In this document: piece by piece, positions 50,893 to 61,600 of the stretch
How the letters are laid out: each line of letters begins with the position of its first letter
Position numbering within the stretch: the first letter of the stretch is position 1
DNA from: DASUPK01 sp963804595
GTDB lineage: Bacteria > Actinomycetota > Thermoleophilia > Solirubrobacterales > 70-9
Reading direction: 5' to 3'
NCBI GenBank assembly: GCA_963804595.1
Contig: CAWDQZ010000019.1
Location: 1 to 64,000 of the forward strand
DNA length: 64,000 bases
The notes under the pieces: model-generated
What the model was told of the DNA's origin: nothing
What the model saw: only the letters and a program-made list of their open reading frames with translations
Databases searched by the model: none
Translations under genes and position numbers: made by a program

Positions 50893-52300
50893 TCAGGCGG
50901 CGGTCTTCGCGGCCTTCGACGCCTCGACCAGCTCGTCGACCTTGCAGAGCTTGACTCGCGGGCGGCCATACGGCTTGCCGGCCTCGACCTCGACGGCATC
51001 GATCGCCTGCCAGCCCTCGAAGGTGACGTGATCGGGCTTGCGCTCGTTGAGCAGGGCCTCGATGGAGCCGCGGTCGCTGGCCAGCTCGGCCTCGGGTACG
51101 TCCCCGGTCTCCAAATCCTGGAAGAGGTTGTCCACGGTCTCCTGAGCGTCCTTTTTGTTGGTCCCGATCACGCCCGAGGGGCCGCGCTTGATCCACCCGA
51201 CGGCGTAGAGGCCGGGAACCTGCTCACCGGAGCCGTCGTGGACCCGGCCGCTGTCGTTGTGGATCAGGCCGCGACGCTCCTCGAAGGGGATGCCCTCGAT
51301 CGGGATGCCTTTGTAGCCGATCGAGCGGAGGACCATGCCGCACTCGATCGTCTCGCGCTGGCCGGTGTCGACCGCGCGGAGCCGACCCGAGTCGTCGCGC
51401 TGCAGCTCGTTGCGCCCGATCACGATCCGCTCGACCTTGCCGTCGCCCTGGATCTCGATCGGCGAGCGGAGGAAGCGCATCGCGATCCTCTTGCTCTTGC
51501 CCTCGGGTTCGCGCTGCGAGAAGTCAGTGAATATGTCGACGTTGCGGCGATTGGTCGGGTCGGCGTCGTCGGAGTCGAGCCATTCGCGGCTCAGGTCGTC
51601 GAGCTCCAGTCTCGGCTGGATCGATGTCGATGTCCGCGTCCACCATCTCGCCCAGCTCTCGGACCTCCGGGTTGGTGAACGCGGCCTGGGCGGGCCCGCG
51701 GCGGCCGAGCACGAGGATCTCCTTGACCCCGGCGCCGCTGAAGGCCTCGATCGCGTGATCTGCGGTGTCGGTCTCGCCCAGCTCGGCGGCGGTCAGCGCA
51801 AGCATCCGCGCGACGTCGGCGGCGACGTTGCCGTTGCCGATCACCACCACCCGCTCGCAGGAGAGGTCGAATACGCGGTCTGCGAAATCGGGATGGGCGT
51901 TGTACCAGTTGACGAACTCGGTGGCGGGATGCGAGCCGGGGAGGTCCTCGCCGGGGATGCCGAGGTGGCGGTCGGTGGCCGTGCCGTAGGCGAAGACGAC
52001 GGCGTGGTAGCGCTCCCTGATCTCATCGACGGTCACATCGGCGCCGACCTCGACGTTGCCGAAGAAGCGGAACTCCGGCCGGGCGGCGGTCTTCTCGTAG
52101 ACGCGGATCACGGACTTGATCTTGGGGTGGTCCGGCGCGACGCCGAAGCGCACCAGCCCGTAGGGCGTGGGGAGCCGGTCGAACATGTCGACCTCGGCAT
52201 GCGTTCCCTCGTGCTTGAGGATGTGCTCGGCCGTGTAGAAGCCCGCCGGGCCGGAGCCGACGATGGCGACTCGCAGGGGATTTTGCTCGGTACCGATCAC
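50893..52300 (-). CDS. fprA: NADPH-ferredoxin/adrenodoxin reductase (FprA-like), one frameshift near 51606
   Basis: Joined length about 468 residues, the normal size. FAD motif RVAIVGSGPAGFYTAEHILKH at the GTG start (52300), DRLPTPYGLVRFGVAPDHPKIK, IGNGNVAADVARML (NADPH motif), LGRRGPAQAAFTNPEVREL, then after the shift DDLSREWLDSDDADPTNRRNV and C-terminal YAVGWIKRGPSGVIGTNKKDAQETVDNLF. The shift sits where GAGACTGGAGCTC would need one G fewer (ETELDDL), so it is probably a single-base insertion. It supplies electrons to ferredoxins and P450s; the P450 at 24.6 kb could be a client. The C-terminal ~60 residues extend past the catalytic core. Confidence 0.9.
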
Positions 52301-52353
52301 AGCGAGCGGGAAAGGGTAGTGGCTGGCCCTGCCGGGCGATCCAGCGCGGCTCT

Positions 52354-53106
52354 TCAGCCGTTGAGGATCCCGACCACCCGCGCAGGTGCCGCGCTCGCCC
52401 CCTCGATTCGGAGCGGGAAGCAGGCGACCTGGAAGCCCTCGGCGGGGAGCGCGCCGAGGTTGAAGAGGCGCTCGATCTGGGAGTACGCGAGGTCCACCTG
52501 GTGGGCAGCCCAGAAGATCCCTGGCCTGCCCTCGGCCTTCGCCCGCGCCGCCTGCAGATGGAGCGGTTCGTCCCAGCCCCAGGCGTCGATGCCCATCACG
52601 CGCACGCCCTGCTCGTGAAGCCAACGCGTCGCCTCGGCGGTTACCCCGGGCCCGCGCGCAATGTAGTCCGGCTGGTCATAAAACTCGTCGCGGCCCGTAC
52701 GGACGAGAACGATGTCGAGGGCATTGAGTGCCCGCGGAAGCCGCTCCTGTACGTCGGTGGCGGAGAGTGACTCGCCGTCCTCGCGATCCGTCGCATCGAT
52801 CACCACCCCCGGCGCGTAGAACCACTCGAGCGGAAGCTGGTCGATCGCCTGCGCGGGCTTGCCCTCGACCTCCGAGTTGTAGTGCCACGGCGCATCGACG
52901 TGGGTCGAGTTGTGGGTTCCGAAGCGGAGGAACGTCTCGGTGGTCCAGCCCTCGCCGTCACGAAGAAGCTCGCGGTCGACACCGAAGATGGTCTCGATCG
53001 TCTCGGCGCCCTGCGCGTGGTCCTCGAAGGCGATCTCGGTGCGGAGCGGCTCCGGATACTCGGGGGGATCCGGTCGGATCGGAGCGGACAGGTCGATCAG
53101 CTGCAC
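52354..53106 (-). CDS. Cyclase-family hydrolase (kynurenine-formamidase-like)
   Basis: 250 residues. Metal motif HxxxHxDxxxH: HNSTHVDAPWH (His65, His69, Asp71, His75). The start QLIDLSAPIRPDPPEYP and VGILNG end fit the cyclase (PF04199) family, which includes kynurenine formamidase and isatin hydrolase. GTG 53106 shares one base with the stop of the coproheme decarboxylase gene, so the two are co-translated. Substrate unknown. Confidence 0.87.
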   Translation of the reverse strand: MQLIDLSAPIRPDPPEYPEPLRTEIAFEDHAQGAETIETIFGVDRELLRDGEGWTTETFLRFGTHNSTHVDAPWHYNSEVEGKPAQAIDQLPLEWFYAPGVVIDATDREDGESLSATDVQERLPRALNALDIVLVRTGRDEFYDQPDYIARGPGVTAEATRWLHEQGVRVMGIDAWGWDEPLHLQAARAKAEGRPGIFWAAHQVDLAYSQIERLFNLGALPAEGFQVACFPLRIEGASAAPARVVGILNG

Positions 53107-53801
53107 TAGGCCGTTGCGACCGCCGTCGCCGCGGTGCCGTCCAGCGCGTCGAGCGCGCGGCCGAGAGACATCGCGACGCAGGTGAAGATCGGGGTGTCCC
53201 GCAGCGTGAAGGAGCTCGACTCGGTGCCGCGCAGCTCCTGGACCAGGTCGAGGAACTCGCCGGGGTCGTCGCCCTCGAACGAGACGACGAACTCCTGGTC
53301 GTCGAGGCCGAAGGAATAGGCGGTGTTGATCGAGATCTCGGGGTAGCGGCGGCCGACCTCGATGTGGTTGGTCATGATCCGCCGGCGCTCCTCGAGCGGC
53401 AGCCCGTACCACTCGCGCTTCTTGTCGAAGGGGTAGACGAAGAGGTAGCGCCGCTCGGACGTGCAGATCTCCGGCCTCGACTCCGACTCGGAGTAGGGCG
53501 AAGGCTTCGTCATCGCCAGGTAGGAGTGCGGAGTGGTCGCCCATCGCGCCAGGCCGCTCTGGCCGAGCACCACGTGGAAGGTGTGGATGTCCTCGAGGAT
53601 CGGGCTCTGGCTGAGCAGGAGGAGATCGACGTCCCCTCGCGTGCCGACCGTCGAATACGCTCGCAGCGAGCGGTCCTCGGCGAAATCCTCGCAGGCCGCC
53701 TGGAACTCGGCCTTGTCCTGCGCCCGCTCCCCGGCGCTGCGCCTGCGCCAGGCGGGGTCGAGCTTGAAGAACGTGAACTTGACGAACGTGCGGCCGGCCA
53801 C
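53106..53801 (-). CDS. hemQ: Coproheme decarboxylase HemQ/ChdC (chlorite-dismutase family)
   Basis: 231 residues. Last step of the coproporphyrin-dependent heme pathway of Gram-positive bacteria. Family blocks: FVKFTFFKLDPAWRR at the start, YSTVGTRGDVDLLLLSQS, and YLFVYPFDKKREWYGLPLEERRRIMTNHIEVGRRYPEI, which holds the Tyr of HemQ that forms a radical (in KREWYGLP) and the substrate Lys. TAYSFGLDDQEFVVSFE follows. No perchlorate genes are nearby, so this is not a chlorite dismutase. The start GTG 53801 overlaps the divergent AlkP-like gene by 14 bp. Confidence 0.92.
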   Translation of the reverse strand: MAGRTFVKFTFFKLDPAWRRRSAGERAQDKAEFQAACEDFAEDRSLRAYSTVGTRGDVDLLLLSQSPILEDIHTFHVVLGQSGLARWATTPHSYLAMTKPSPYSESESRPEICTSERRYLFVYPFDKKREWYGLPLEERRRIMTNHIEVGRRYPEISINTAYSFGLDDQEFVVSFEGDDPGEFLDLVQELRGTESSSFTLRDTPIFTCVAMSLGRALDALDGTAATAVATA

Positions 53802-55729
53802 GAGACGAAGGTTAGTGACCGCCCTGCTGGCCGCCGGGGCGCTCGCCTGCGGCGTGGCGCCCGCTCACGCCACCCCCGCTCACACCGCCCCCCGCGTGCT
53901 GCTCGGCGTGCTTCCGGCGGGCACCAGCGTCAGCGATCTCGCCCGAGTGGGCATGGCGGTCGGCGTGATGAGCACAGGGATCGGCGAAGTGCCGGCGGAG
54001 CAGACCTATCTGGACGTCTCCCAGGGAAATCGGGTCAACGACGCCCTCTATGCCGAGGCGCTGCCTCCGCTGAGGAGCGCCTTTCTCCGCGTGCCTCGCT
54101 GGTCCCAGATCGTCCAGCGAGCCGACGCTGCCCCTGCCGCCATCGTGCCCGGCCTGCTCGGTTCGACACTGCTGGACGCCGGCATCCGGCCGGAACCGGT
54201 TCCGTCGGCTGGAGCCGCAGCGATCATGGTGGCGGACCGGTCCGGGGAGATCGGCAGGGTGGTCGGCGGCCCCGTCGGCGTCGGTGTGTTCTCAGCGGGA
54301 ATCGGCGGCGTGAGCAAGCTGGCGAGGGTCGAGCCCGCGGGCGGTCTGACGATCGCCTTTGCTGAGCCCGCCCCCGGGCGGGATCTCGTCCCGATCGGCA
54401 TCGCGGGAAGCGGATTCCGCGGGAACCTGACCTCGGACTCGACGCGAACGGACGGTTACGTCCTCTCGACGGACATCGCGCCGACCATCCTCGAGCGATT
54501 CGGGCTCTCGGTCCCCGACGAGATGGACGGCGAGCCGATCCGGTCTGAGGGCGCCGCGGACGCCGTCGCGGTCAGCGATCTCGCCGACCGGATCGCGGCG
54601 ATTCCGGACCGGCGAGAGCCGGTGCTGATTGCGTGTCTCGGGGCCTGGATCCTGGTCGCGCTCGCCGTGAATCGAGTCGTGCTTGGCCTGCGCCGGGCGG
54701 CGATGGCGTGGCTGGCGCTCGCCTTCGCCTATATGCCGTTGATGCTGTTGGTCGGCGCCTGGCTGGAACCGAGCGCGGTCGCAGAAGGACTGCTGGTCGG
54801 GCTCGGGGCGGCGGGACTGGCGGCGCTGACCGTCCGCTTCGCCTGGGGCTGGCGCGGGACTGGCGATCGCCTGTGCGATCACGGTGGTCGCGTACGCGAT
54901 CGACGTCATCGCTGGCTCCGGAGAGACCCGGCTCTCACTGCTCGGGCCGAACCCGATCTTCGGCGCGCGCTTCTTCGGGATCGGCAACGAGCTCGAGGCG
55001 CTCTTCGCGGTGATGGTCCCCGTCGGGGTTGCAGCGGGATTGAGCGCTTACAGCGGCTGGGGAAGGGGGGTGAGCCGGCGCGGCTCGGTGGCGGCATTTC
55101 TGATCGCAGGAGCGGCTTCGGCGATCGTGTTCGGGGCGGGACGGTGGGGTGCCGACGTCGGCGCGGCGATCGTCCTTCCGGTGGCCGCGGTGGTCGCCTC
55201 GGCGATGGTCCCAGCCGATTTCGTGCGAGTTGCCCCCTACACGGGCGTCAAACGCACGAAACCGTCTTGGCGTTGGCTGCTGGCCGCCGTCGCCGCCCCT
55301 TTCATCGCGGTCTTTCTCCTGGCCGTGATCGACCTCGTCTCCGGCGGCAACTCACACCTGACGCGCTCGGTGATCGATGCCGGCGGGTCGGGGGAGCTCG
55401 CGGACGTCGCCGAGCGGCGCCTCCGGCTCTCCGCGCACGACTTCGCCCAGGCGGCCGGGAAGCCCCTTTTCTGGATCGTCGTGGTGGGAATTGCCGTGGC
55501 GGCGGTCCGATGGCGGCGCATCGACGACTGGCTCGAGCCCACCCCCATCGCCCGCGCAGGGCTGATCGGCGCCTGCGCAGCCGTGGGCGTGGGCGTCCTG
55601 GTGAACGATTCGGGGGCGACCTTTCTCGTGCTCGGAGCCCTGGCGCTGGGCGCGTTCCTCGCCTACGCCTGGTCTCAGGCAGAGGAGATCAGAAGCTCCT
55701 CGCGTAATAGGCGAGGGATAGGCGGGTAA
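53788..55729 (+). CDS. AlkP-like secreted domain fused to a polytopic membrane domain, one frameshift near 54850
   Basis: Joined length about 646 residues. GTG 53788 gives a good signal peptide (TRRRLVTALLAAGALACGVAPAHA). An extracytoplasmic region of about 250 residues follows, containing TDIAPTILERFGLSVPDEMDGEPI, a landmark of sulfatase/alkaline-phosphatase domains, although a nucleophile motif is not clear. Seven or more helices follow (for example PVLIACLGAWILVALAVNRVVL). After the shift the membrane part continues AIACAITVVAYAIDVIAG, FGARFFGIGNELEALFAVMVP, and GATFLVLGALALGAFLAYAW. The gene is 59 bp upstream of the PimA-like fusion on the same strand, so a cell-envelope lipid or glycan role is likely. 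Function unknown. Confidence 0.72.
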
Positions 55730-55788
55730 GTGATCAAGGTGTGACTCCCGCCACTAAGCACAGCCACACATCTCGGTACCCTGGCGCA

Positions 55789-58113
55789 ATGCGCATCGCG
55801 CTCGTCTCCCCCTATTCGTGGACCTATCAGGGAGGGGTCAACAGGCACGTCGAGGCACTGGCGGAGCAGTTCATATCCCAGGGAGACCACGTCAGAGTGC
55901 TCGCCCCCTGGGACCCGCCGGGCGTCATCAGCCGCCGCCTGCACCGCTCCCAACCCGAGCTTCGGGAGGCCCCCGACTACCTGGTCCCGCTCGGCCGAAC
56001 CGTGGGCATCGGGGCGAACGGCGCGGTCTCGAATATCTCCGCCTTCCCCGACGGCCCGATTTCGCTCCGGCGCGAGCTGCGCGCCGGGAACTTCGACGTC
56101 GTTCACGTCCATGAGCCCCTGGCGCCGACCGTCGGCTGGGACGCGATGACCTTCCGTGGCACCCCGGTGGTCGGCACCTTCCACGCCTACTCGACCAAGG
56201 CCTTCCCGAACCACATCGCCACGCTGCTGGGAGCGCGCCGTCGACTCAACCAGCTCTCCGCCCGGATCGCCGTCTCCGAAGCAGCGGCTTGGACCGGCAA
56301 GCGATGGTTCGGCGGCGACTACATGATCGTCCCGAACGGCGTCGACCTCGACGCAGCGCCCAAGGGCCCAAAGCGCGCCAGCGAGGAGCTGCGGCTCCTC
56401 TTCGTGGGCCGCGCCGAGGACCGCAAGGGCCTCCCGGTGCTGCTGGCCGCCTTCCAGGCGCTGGTCGAGCAGGTCCCCTCGCGGCTGACGGTCGTCGGCG
56501 CGGATCCCGAGGACGTCTCCCGCCTCGTCTCCGACCCGGACGTGCTCGCCCACATCGACGTGCTCGGCAAGGTCTCGGACTCGGTGCTCTGGCGCCAGCT
56601 CGCCGACGCCGACCTCCTCTGCGCGCCTTCACTCGCCGGTGAGAGCTTCGGCATGGTCCTGACGGAGGCGTTCGCCGCGGGCACCCCGGTGATCGCCTCC
56701 AAGATCGCCGGCTACAGCGACGTCGTCACGGACGGCGTCGACGGCGTTCTCGTGCCGCCAGCCGACCCGCAGGCTCTCGCCGAGGAGCTCCAGCTCCTGG
56801 CCCTCGAGCCCGAGCGACTGGTCGCGATGGGCGAGGCCGGACGCGAGAGCGCCGAACGCTACGCCTGGCCTCGTGTCGCCCAGGAGGTCAAGCAGGTCTA
56901 TGAGTGGGTGCGGCAGCCGGTTCCGGCCCCCGTCTCGCGGCTGGAGTCCGGGGCCCGCCGGACGGGACTCGTCCCACTGAACGGGGAGGCTCGCCGGCCG
57001 GCCAAGCGGCTTCCCTCCCCCGATCCGGCTCCGGTCAGCACACGTGGGCGCGGACGGCGCGCCGCCCGCAAGGCCGGTGTCGCCGTCGCCGGCGCACTCG
57101 GACTTCTCCTGACGGCCCTGGCGGCGCGCCGGATCGGCGTGGACCAGGTCGCCAGCAACATCATCGACTCGGACCTGAAGTGGTTGCTGATCGCCTTCGG
57201 CCTCATGGTCGGCGCGATGTTCGCTCGCGCGGCCTCCTGGGTGGCGATCGCTCGTGCGGCGCTCCCCGGTCGCATCGTGCGCCGCCGTGACGTCACCTCG
57301 GCGACGATGATCGGCGTCCTCATGTCGGCGACGTTGCCGGCGAGACTCGGAGAGCCGGCGAGGGCGATGGTCCTCTCCCGGCGGGTCGGTCGCATGCGCG
57401 AGACCTTCCCGGTCCTGATCGGAACCTTGGTCTCGCAGACCGCGCTCAACATCCTCGCCCTGGTCCTCCTCGGCGGAATCATCGTGTCGACCACCGACCT
57501 CTTCCAGGCGAGCACCCAGAAGCTCTTCCTGGTCTCGACCGCTCCGCTTCTCATCCTGCTGGCGGTCCTGGCGGCGCCGTCGCTCGTCAGGGTCAACGGC
57601 CAGGGACGCATCGCGCGCGCGATCAAGGCGGTACGCGGTGCGATCAAGCAGGCCCGCCGCGGCCTCACCGTCTTCCGGGATCCGCGCAAGGGCAGCTTCG
57701 CGGCGTTCGCCCAGCTCTTCGCCTGGCTCCTGCAGCTGCTCGCCTGCTGGGCGCTGTTCGCTGCGCTCGGCCTCGATCACAAGGTCGCCATCGGCGCCGC
57801 CGCCGCGTGTCTGTTTGCCGTGAACGTCACGGCAGTCGTGCCCGCGACGCCTTCCAACATCGGCATCTTCCAGCTGGCGATAATCAGCGTGCTCACCAGG
57901 GGCTTCGGGATCCCGGCCGCGGATGCGCTCGCATACGGCGTCATCCTGCAGGCGGTGGAGATCGCGACCGCCGTCGCGCTCGGCGTCCCGGCCCTGGTGC
58001 GCGAGGGCGTCACCTGGTCCGACATGCGTATCAGGGCACTATCCGCCGCCCCGGTGCACCTCCCGAAGCAGCCCCGATCGCGCGAGCGCGGGGCCGAGCG
58101 CATCTCTGCCTAG
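55789..58113 (+). CDS. PimA-like GT4 glycosyltransferase fused to an LPG-synthase-type (UPF0104) membrane domain
   Basis: 774 residues. N-terminal GT-B part (1 to about 380): MRIALVSPYSWTYQGGVNRHVEALA, VVHVHEPLAPTVGWDAM, FVGRAEDRKGLPVLLAAF, PSLAGESFGMVLTEAFAAGTPVIAS, all close to mycobacterial PimA. A Pro/Arg-rich linker (about 385-430) leads to a membrane domain of about eight helices with ARLGEPARAMVLSRR and NVTAVVPATPSNIGIFQLAIISVL, the signatures of lysylphosphatidylglycerol synthetase-type flippase domains. The combination suggests synthesis and flipping of a mannosylated lipid. It follows the AlkP-like membrane gene. Confidence 0.88.
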   Translation: MRIALVSPYSWTYQGGVNRHVEALAEQFISQGDHVRVLAPWDPPGVISRRLHRSQPELREAPDYLVPLGRTVGIGANGAVSNISAFPDGPISLRRELRAGNFDVVHVHEPLAPTVGWDAMTFRGTPVVGTFHAYSTKAFPNHIATLLGARRRLNQLSARIAVSEAAAWTGKRWFGGDYMIVPNGVDLDAAPKGPKRASEELRLLFVGRAEDRKGLPVLLAAFQALVEQVPSRLTVVGADPEDVSRLVSDPDVLAHIDVLGKVSDSVLWRQLADADLLCAPSLAGESFGMVLTEAFAAGTPVIASKIAGYSDVVTDGVDGVLVPPADPQALAEELQLLALEPERLVAMGEAGRESAERYAWPRVAQEVKQVYEWVRQPVPAPVSRLESGARRTGLVPLNGEARRPAKRLPSPDPAPVSTRGRGRRAARKAGVAVAGALGLLLTALAARRIGVDQVASNIIDSDLKWLLIAFGLMVGAMFARAASWVAIARAALPGRIVRRRDVTSATMIGVLMSATLPARLGEPARAMVLSRRVGRMRETFPVLIGTLVSQTALNILALVLLGGIIVSTTDLFQASTQKLFLVSTAPLLILLAVLAAPSLVRVNGQGRIARAIKAVRGAIKQARRGLTVFRDPRKGSFAAFAQLFAWLLQLLACWALFAALGLDHKVAIGAAAACLFAVNVTAVVPATPSNIGIFQLAIISVLTRGFGIPAADALAYGVILQAVEIATAVALGVPALVREGVTWSDMRIRALSAAPVHLPKQPRSRERGAERISA

Positions 58114-58178
58114 ACTCAGGGCGAGTAGACGTTTGGTGGATAGCGATCCCCGAAGGCGTCGGGTAATACACGTGCCCG

Positions 58179-58622
58179 ATGGCCACGAAGGATGCGCAGC
58201 TTCGGGCGATCCTCGCGATGTTCGACTCGTTCGCGCGCCTGGACGCGGATGAGTTCGCCAGCCATCTCACGGAGGACGTCGTCTTTCGCCCGTCGGGGTT
58301 CGTCACAGGCCGGAGCGAGTTCCTCGGGCGGGAGGCTGTGCGCCGGAATCTCCTCGAGCTCCGCGAGCAGCGGGAACGAGGGGAGGAGAACGTGGTGCGG
58401 CTCCGGCCGCTGTCCCTGTACGCGGACCGCGAGGACGAGAGCAAGATCCTGGCCCTCGCCCGCTTCACCGTGATCCGCCCGACCAGCGAGTCGTTCGACA
58501 CCGACGTCGCGCTCCTCCACACGATGAGGGGCGAACATGTTGCGGAGCTCGAGACCTGGCTCGACCACGCGGAGGGGATCAGGCACCTGATCAGTCCCGA
58601 GGAGGTGCCGTTTCCGTCGTAG
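58179..58622 (+). CDS. SnoaL-like (NTF2-fold) protein
   Basis: 147 residues: ILAMFDSFARLDADEFASHLTEDVVFRPSGFVTGRSEFLGREAVRRNL, then SKILALARFTVIRPTSESFDTDVALLHTMRGEHVAELETWLD. The layout (helices, then a curved sheet ending in a RGxxV-x-ELETW stretch) is that of SnoaL-like proteins. No catalytic residues can be assigned. It stands between the GT4 fusion and the large AAA-cyclase gene. Confidence 0.75.
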   Translation: MATKDAQLRAILAMFDSFARLDADEFASHLTEDVVFRPSGFVTGRSEFLGREAVRRNLLELREQRERGEENVVRLRPLSLYADREDESKILALARFTVIRPTSESFDTDVALLHTMRGEHVAELETWLDHAEGIRHLISPEEVPFPS

Positions 58623-58661
58623 CCGAGCCTTCGAACCGCTCGCTGCGGGAGAATTGAGGGC

Positions 58662-61600
58662 GTGCCTCGCACCGCTCTCTGCCCGATCCTGATCCGGCGC
58701 GACGACGAGCTCGGCGTCCTCGAGGATGGCCTGCTGGCGGCGCGCCGCGGCGAGAGCCGCTTCGTCGTGCTCGCGGGCGAAGCGGGCATCGGCAAGACCC
58801 GGCTGACGCGGGAGCTCGTCCGCGAGGCTCGGGAGCTCGGCTGCGCGGTGCTCTCTGGGGGCGCAAGCGACGCGGAGGTCTCGCTGCCCTACCTGCCCTT
58901 CGTCGAGGCGATCGGCAACTACCTGGATGAGCAGGACCTGGGCCGGCTGCGGGAGGCCCTCGGCCCCGCGCTCGGTGAGCTGGGCCAGCTCTTCCCGACG
59001 CTCGCGGGTGATCGGCAGCCCGAGCCCTCAGCAGACCCTGGCCAGGCGAAGCTCCGGCTCTTCGAGGCGATCGTGTCGCTGCTCGCCCTTCCCGCACGCG
59101 ACCGGACCGTTCTGCTCGTGATCGAGGACGTCCATTGGGCGGACGCCTCGACCCGCGAGCTCCTCGACTACCTCGCCCGGCGGCTCACCGACCTGCCCTC
59201 CCTGATCGTCGTCACCTACCGCACCGATGAGCTTCACCGCAGGCATCCGTTCCTGCCGACGCTCCAGGGCTGGCGCCGGTCCGGGGTCGCCGACGTCCTC
59301 GAGCTCGAGCCGCTCTCGGACGACGGGGTCGGGGAGATGCTGGCGGCCATCCTCGGACCCGGCGAGGTCGACCGGGAGCTCCACGAGCTGATGCTGGAGC
59401 GGACGGAGGGAAACCCGTTCGTCCTCGAGGAGATGCTGCGCGAAGTGGTGGAGAGCTCGGGGTCCGGCGACGGATCGGATCGGCTGGCGGTCGGAAACGC
59501 CCTGCTGCCCGAGTCCGTCCGACAGGCGATCCTGCTTCGCGTCCAGCGCCTCGGCGACGAGCGCTCCGCCGTGCTCGAGGCCGCGGCGGCGCTGGGGCGG
59601 ACCTTCGACGCCGAGACGCTGCTCGCCGTCTCCGGTGAGCCCGCGGCCACCGTTCACGATGCGCTGGAGGCGGCGATGTCCCAGCAGCTGATCGAGGAGG
59701 ACCTCGCCCGCCCGGGTCGGTACTCCTGGCGGCACGCGCTGACCCAGGAGGCGATCTACGCGGAGATCGTGACACCGCGGCGGCAGGCGATCCACTCGCG
59801 CGCGGCAGAGGTCCTCGCGGACAGCGAGACGACGCGACCGGTCGATCTGGCCAACCATCTGCTCGGCGCGACGCGCTTCGCCGAGGCGGTGCCGATCTGC
59901 CTGCGGAGTGCCGACGAGGCGGAGCATGCCCTGGCCTTCGGCGAGGCCGTTTCGATCCTGGAGCGGGTACTGCCCTATGTCCAAGACCCGCTCGAAAACG
60001 CGCGTGTCCTCTGCCGGATCGGAAACGACCATCAGCGCAACGGCGAGCCGGCCACCGCCGTCGGCTACCTGAGTTCCGGCATCGAGGTCCTCGAGGGAGG
60101 CGGAGAGGAGCTCGAGGCGGCGCACCACCGGCTTGTCCTGGGGCGGTGTCACTGGGAGTCCAGGCGTCCTGATGCCGCGCGCGCTGAGTACGAGCGCGCC
60201 CTGGGCGTGCTCGAGGAGGCGGGCCCGTCGGCCGATCTTGCGATGGCCCATCAGCGCCTCGCGGGACTGCACGCCTTCCAGCTCGACTACCGGGGCTGTC
60301 TGGAGTCGGCGCAGCGGGCGATGGAGATCGCCGAAGAGGTCGGTGCGGACTACGAGCGCGTCTGGGCTCTCGGTTTCCTCGCGCTGGGCTACGTCGACGG
60401 GGAGGAACAGGAGCGTGGCCTGGCGCTGATGGACACGTGCTTCCTCGAGGCACGCGAGAAGGGCTACTCGCAGATCGCCAGCAACGTGGCATGGAACACG
60501 ATCTGGACGCGCACCCACATGATGCTCCCGGAGCTCGAGGAGTGGCTCGAGCGGCTCGAGTCGCAGCCCTTCTACGCGACGTATGGAAACCGCTCCGGCG
60601 ACCCGCTCTGCCGCTGCTACGTCGCGACCGCCCGAGGCGACCTCGAAGGGGCTCTCGCTCAGGGCGAGGCCGCTGCACGCCGGCACGAGCAGCTGGGCTT
60701 CGCGAAGATGGAGTGGCGAGCCCGGATCCAGACCGCCCAGATCCTGGCCGAGCTCGGACGCGGTGAGCGGGCGGCGGAGATGCTGCCGCCGATCTCGACC
60801 CGGACGGAGCTGCAGGACATCACCTACGACGCCCAGGCGCGGATCCGGGTCGCTCAGAGCCTCGGACGGCCCGAGGACGCCCTCGAGGTGGCCGAGGAGA
60901 TCGTCGAGAAGGCCGAGGGCCTCTCGACCTTCAGAGAGACGCTCGCCCTCGCTGCGGAGGTGCTGGCCGCTCTCGGCCGGGAAGAACAAGTGGAGAGGCT
61001 CATCGTCGCCGCGCGCGGCCACCCAACCGAAGCCGGCTCCGGCTATCTCGAGCAGATCGAGGGTCTCCTTGCGCTCGCGCGTGGCGATCCGTCGCGGGCG
61101 ATCGCGAGTTTCGACGGGCTGATCGGTGCGGCCGAGGACGCCGGTTACCCGCTCGTCAAACTGCGCGGCCAGGTGCCGCGCGCTCGCGCCTTGGCCGATG
61201 GAGGCCGTTCCGAGGAGGCCGCGACGGAGTTGAAGGCGGTCGTGGAGTCAGCCGACCGAATGAATGCACGCCTGCTCGGGAGCGAAGCCCGCGCCGCCGC
61301 CGCCGAGCTGGGCGTGGCGGTTCCCCCCGCGCCCGAGCCGGAGGCCGAAGCGGTCGCCGAACCGGTCGTCCCGCATGGCGAGCGCCTTGTGACGTCGCTG
61401 TTCGCCGACGTGCGGGGCTACTCGGAGCTCAGCTCGAGCCTCGCTCCCGAGGCCCTGACGGATCGGATCAGGATGCTCTACAGGCTGGCGCGCGTCACCG
61501 TCGAGCGCCGGCGGGGGATCGTCGACAAGTTCGCGGGAGACGCGGTGATGGCGACCTTCAACGTGGCGGGGACGAGCACCGACCACACTGCCGACGCCCT

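Noticed and set aside
53106..53801. Chlorite dismutase for (per)chlorate respiration
   Set aside because: Family motifs match HemQ/ChdC and there are no perchlorate or chlorate reductase genes.
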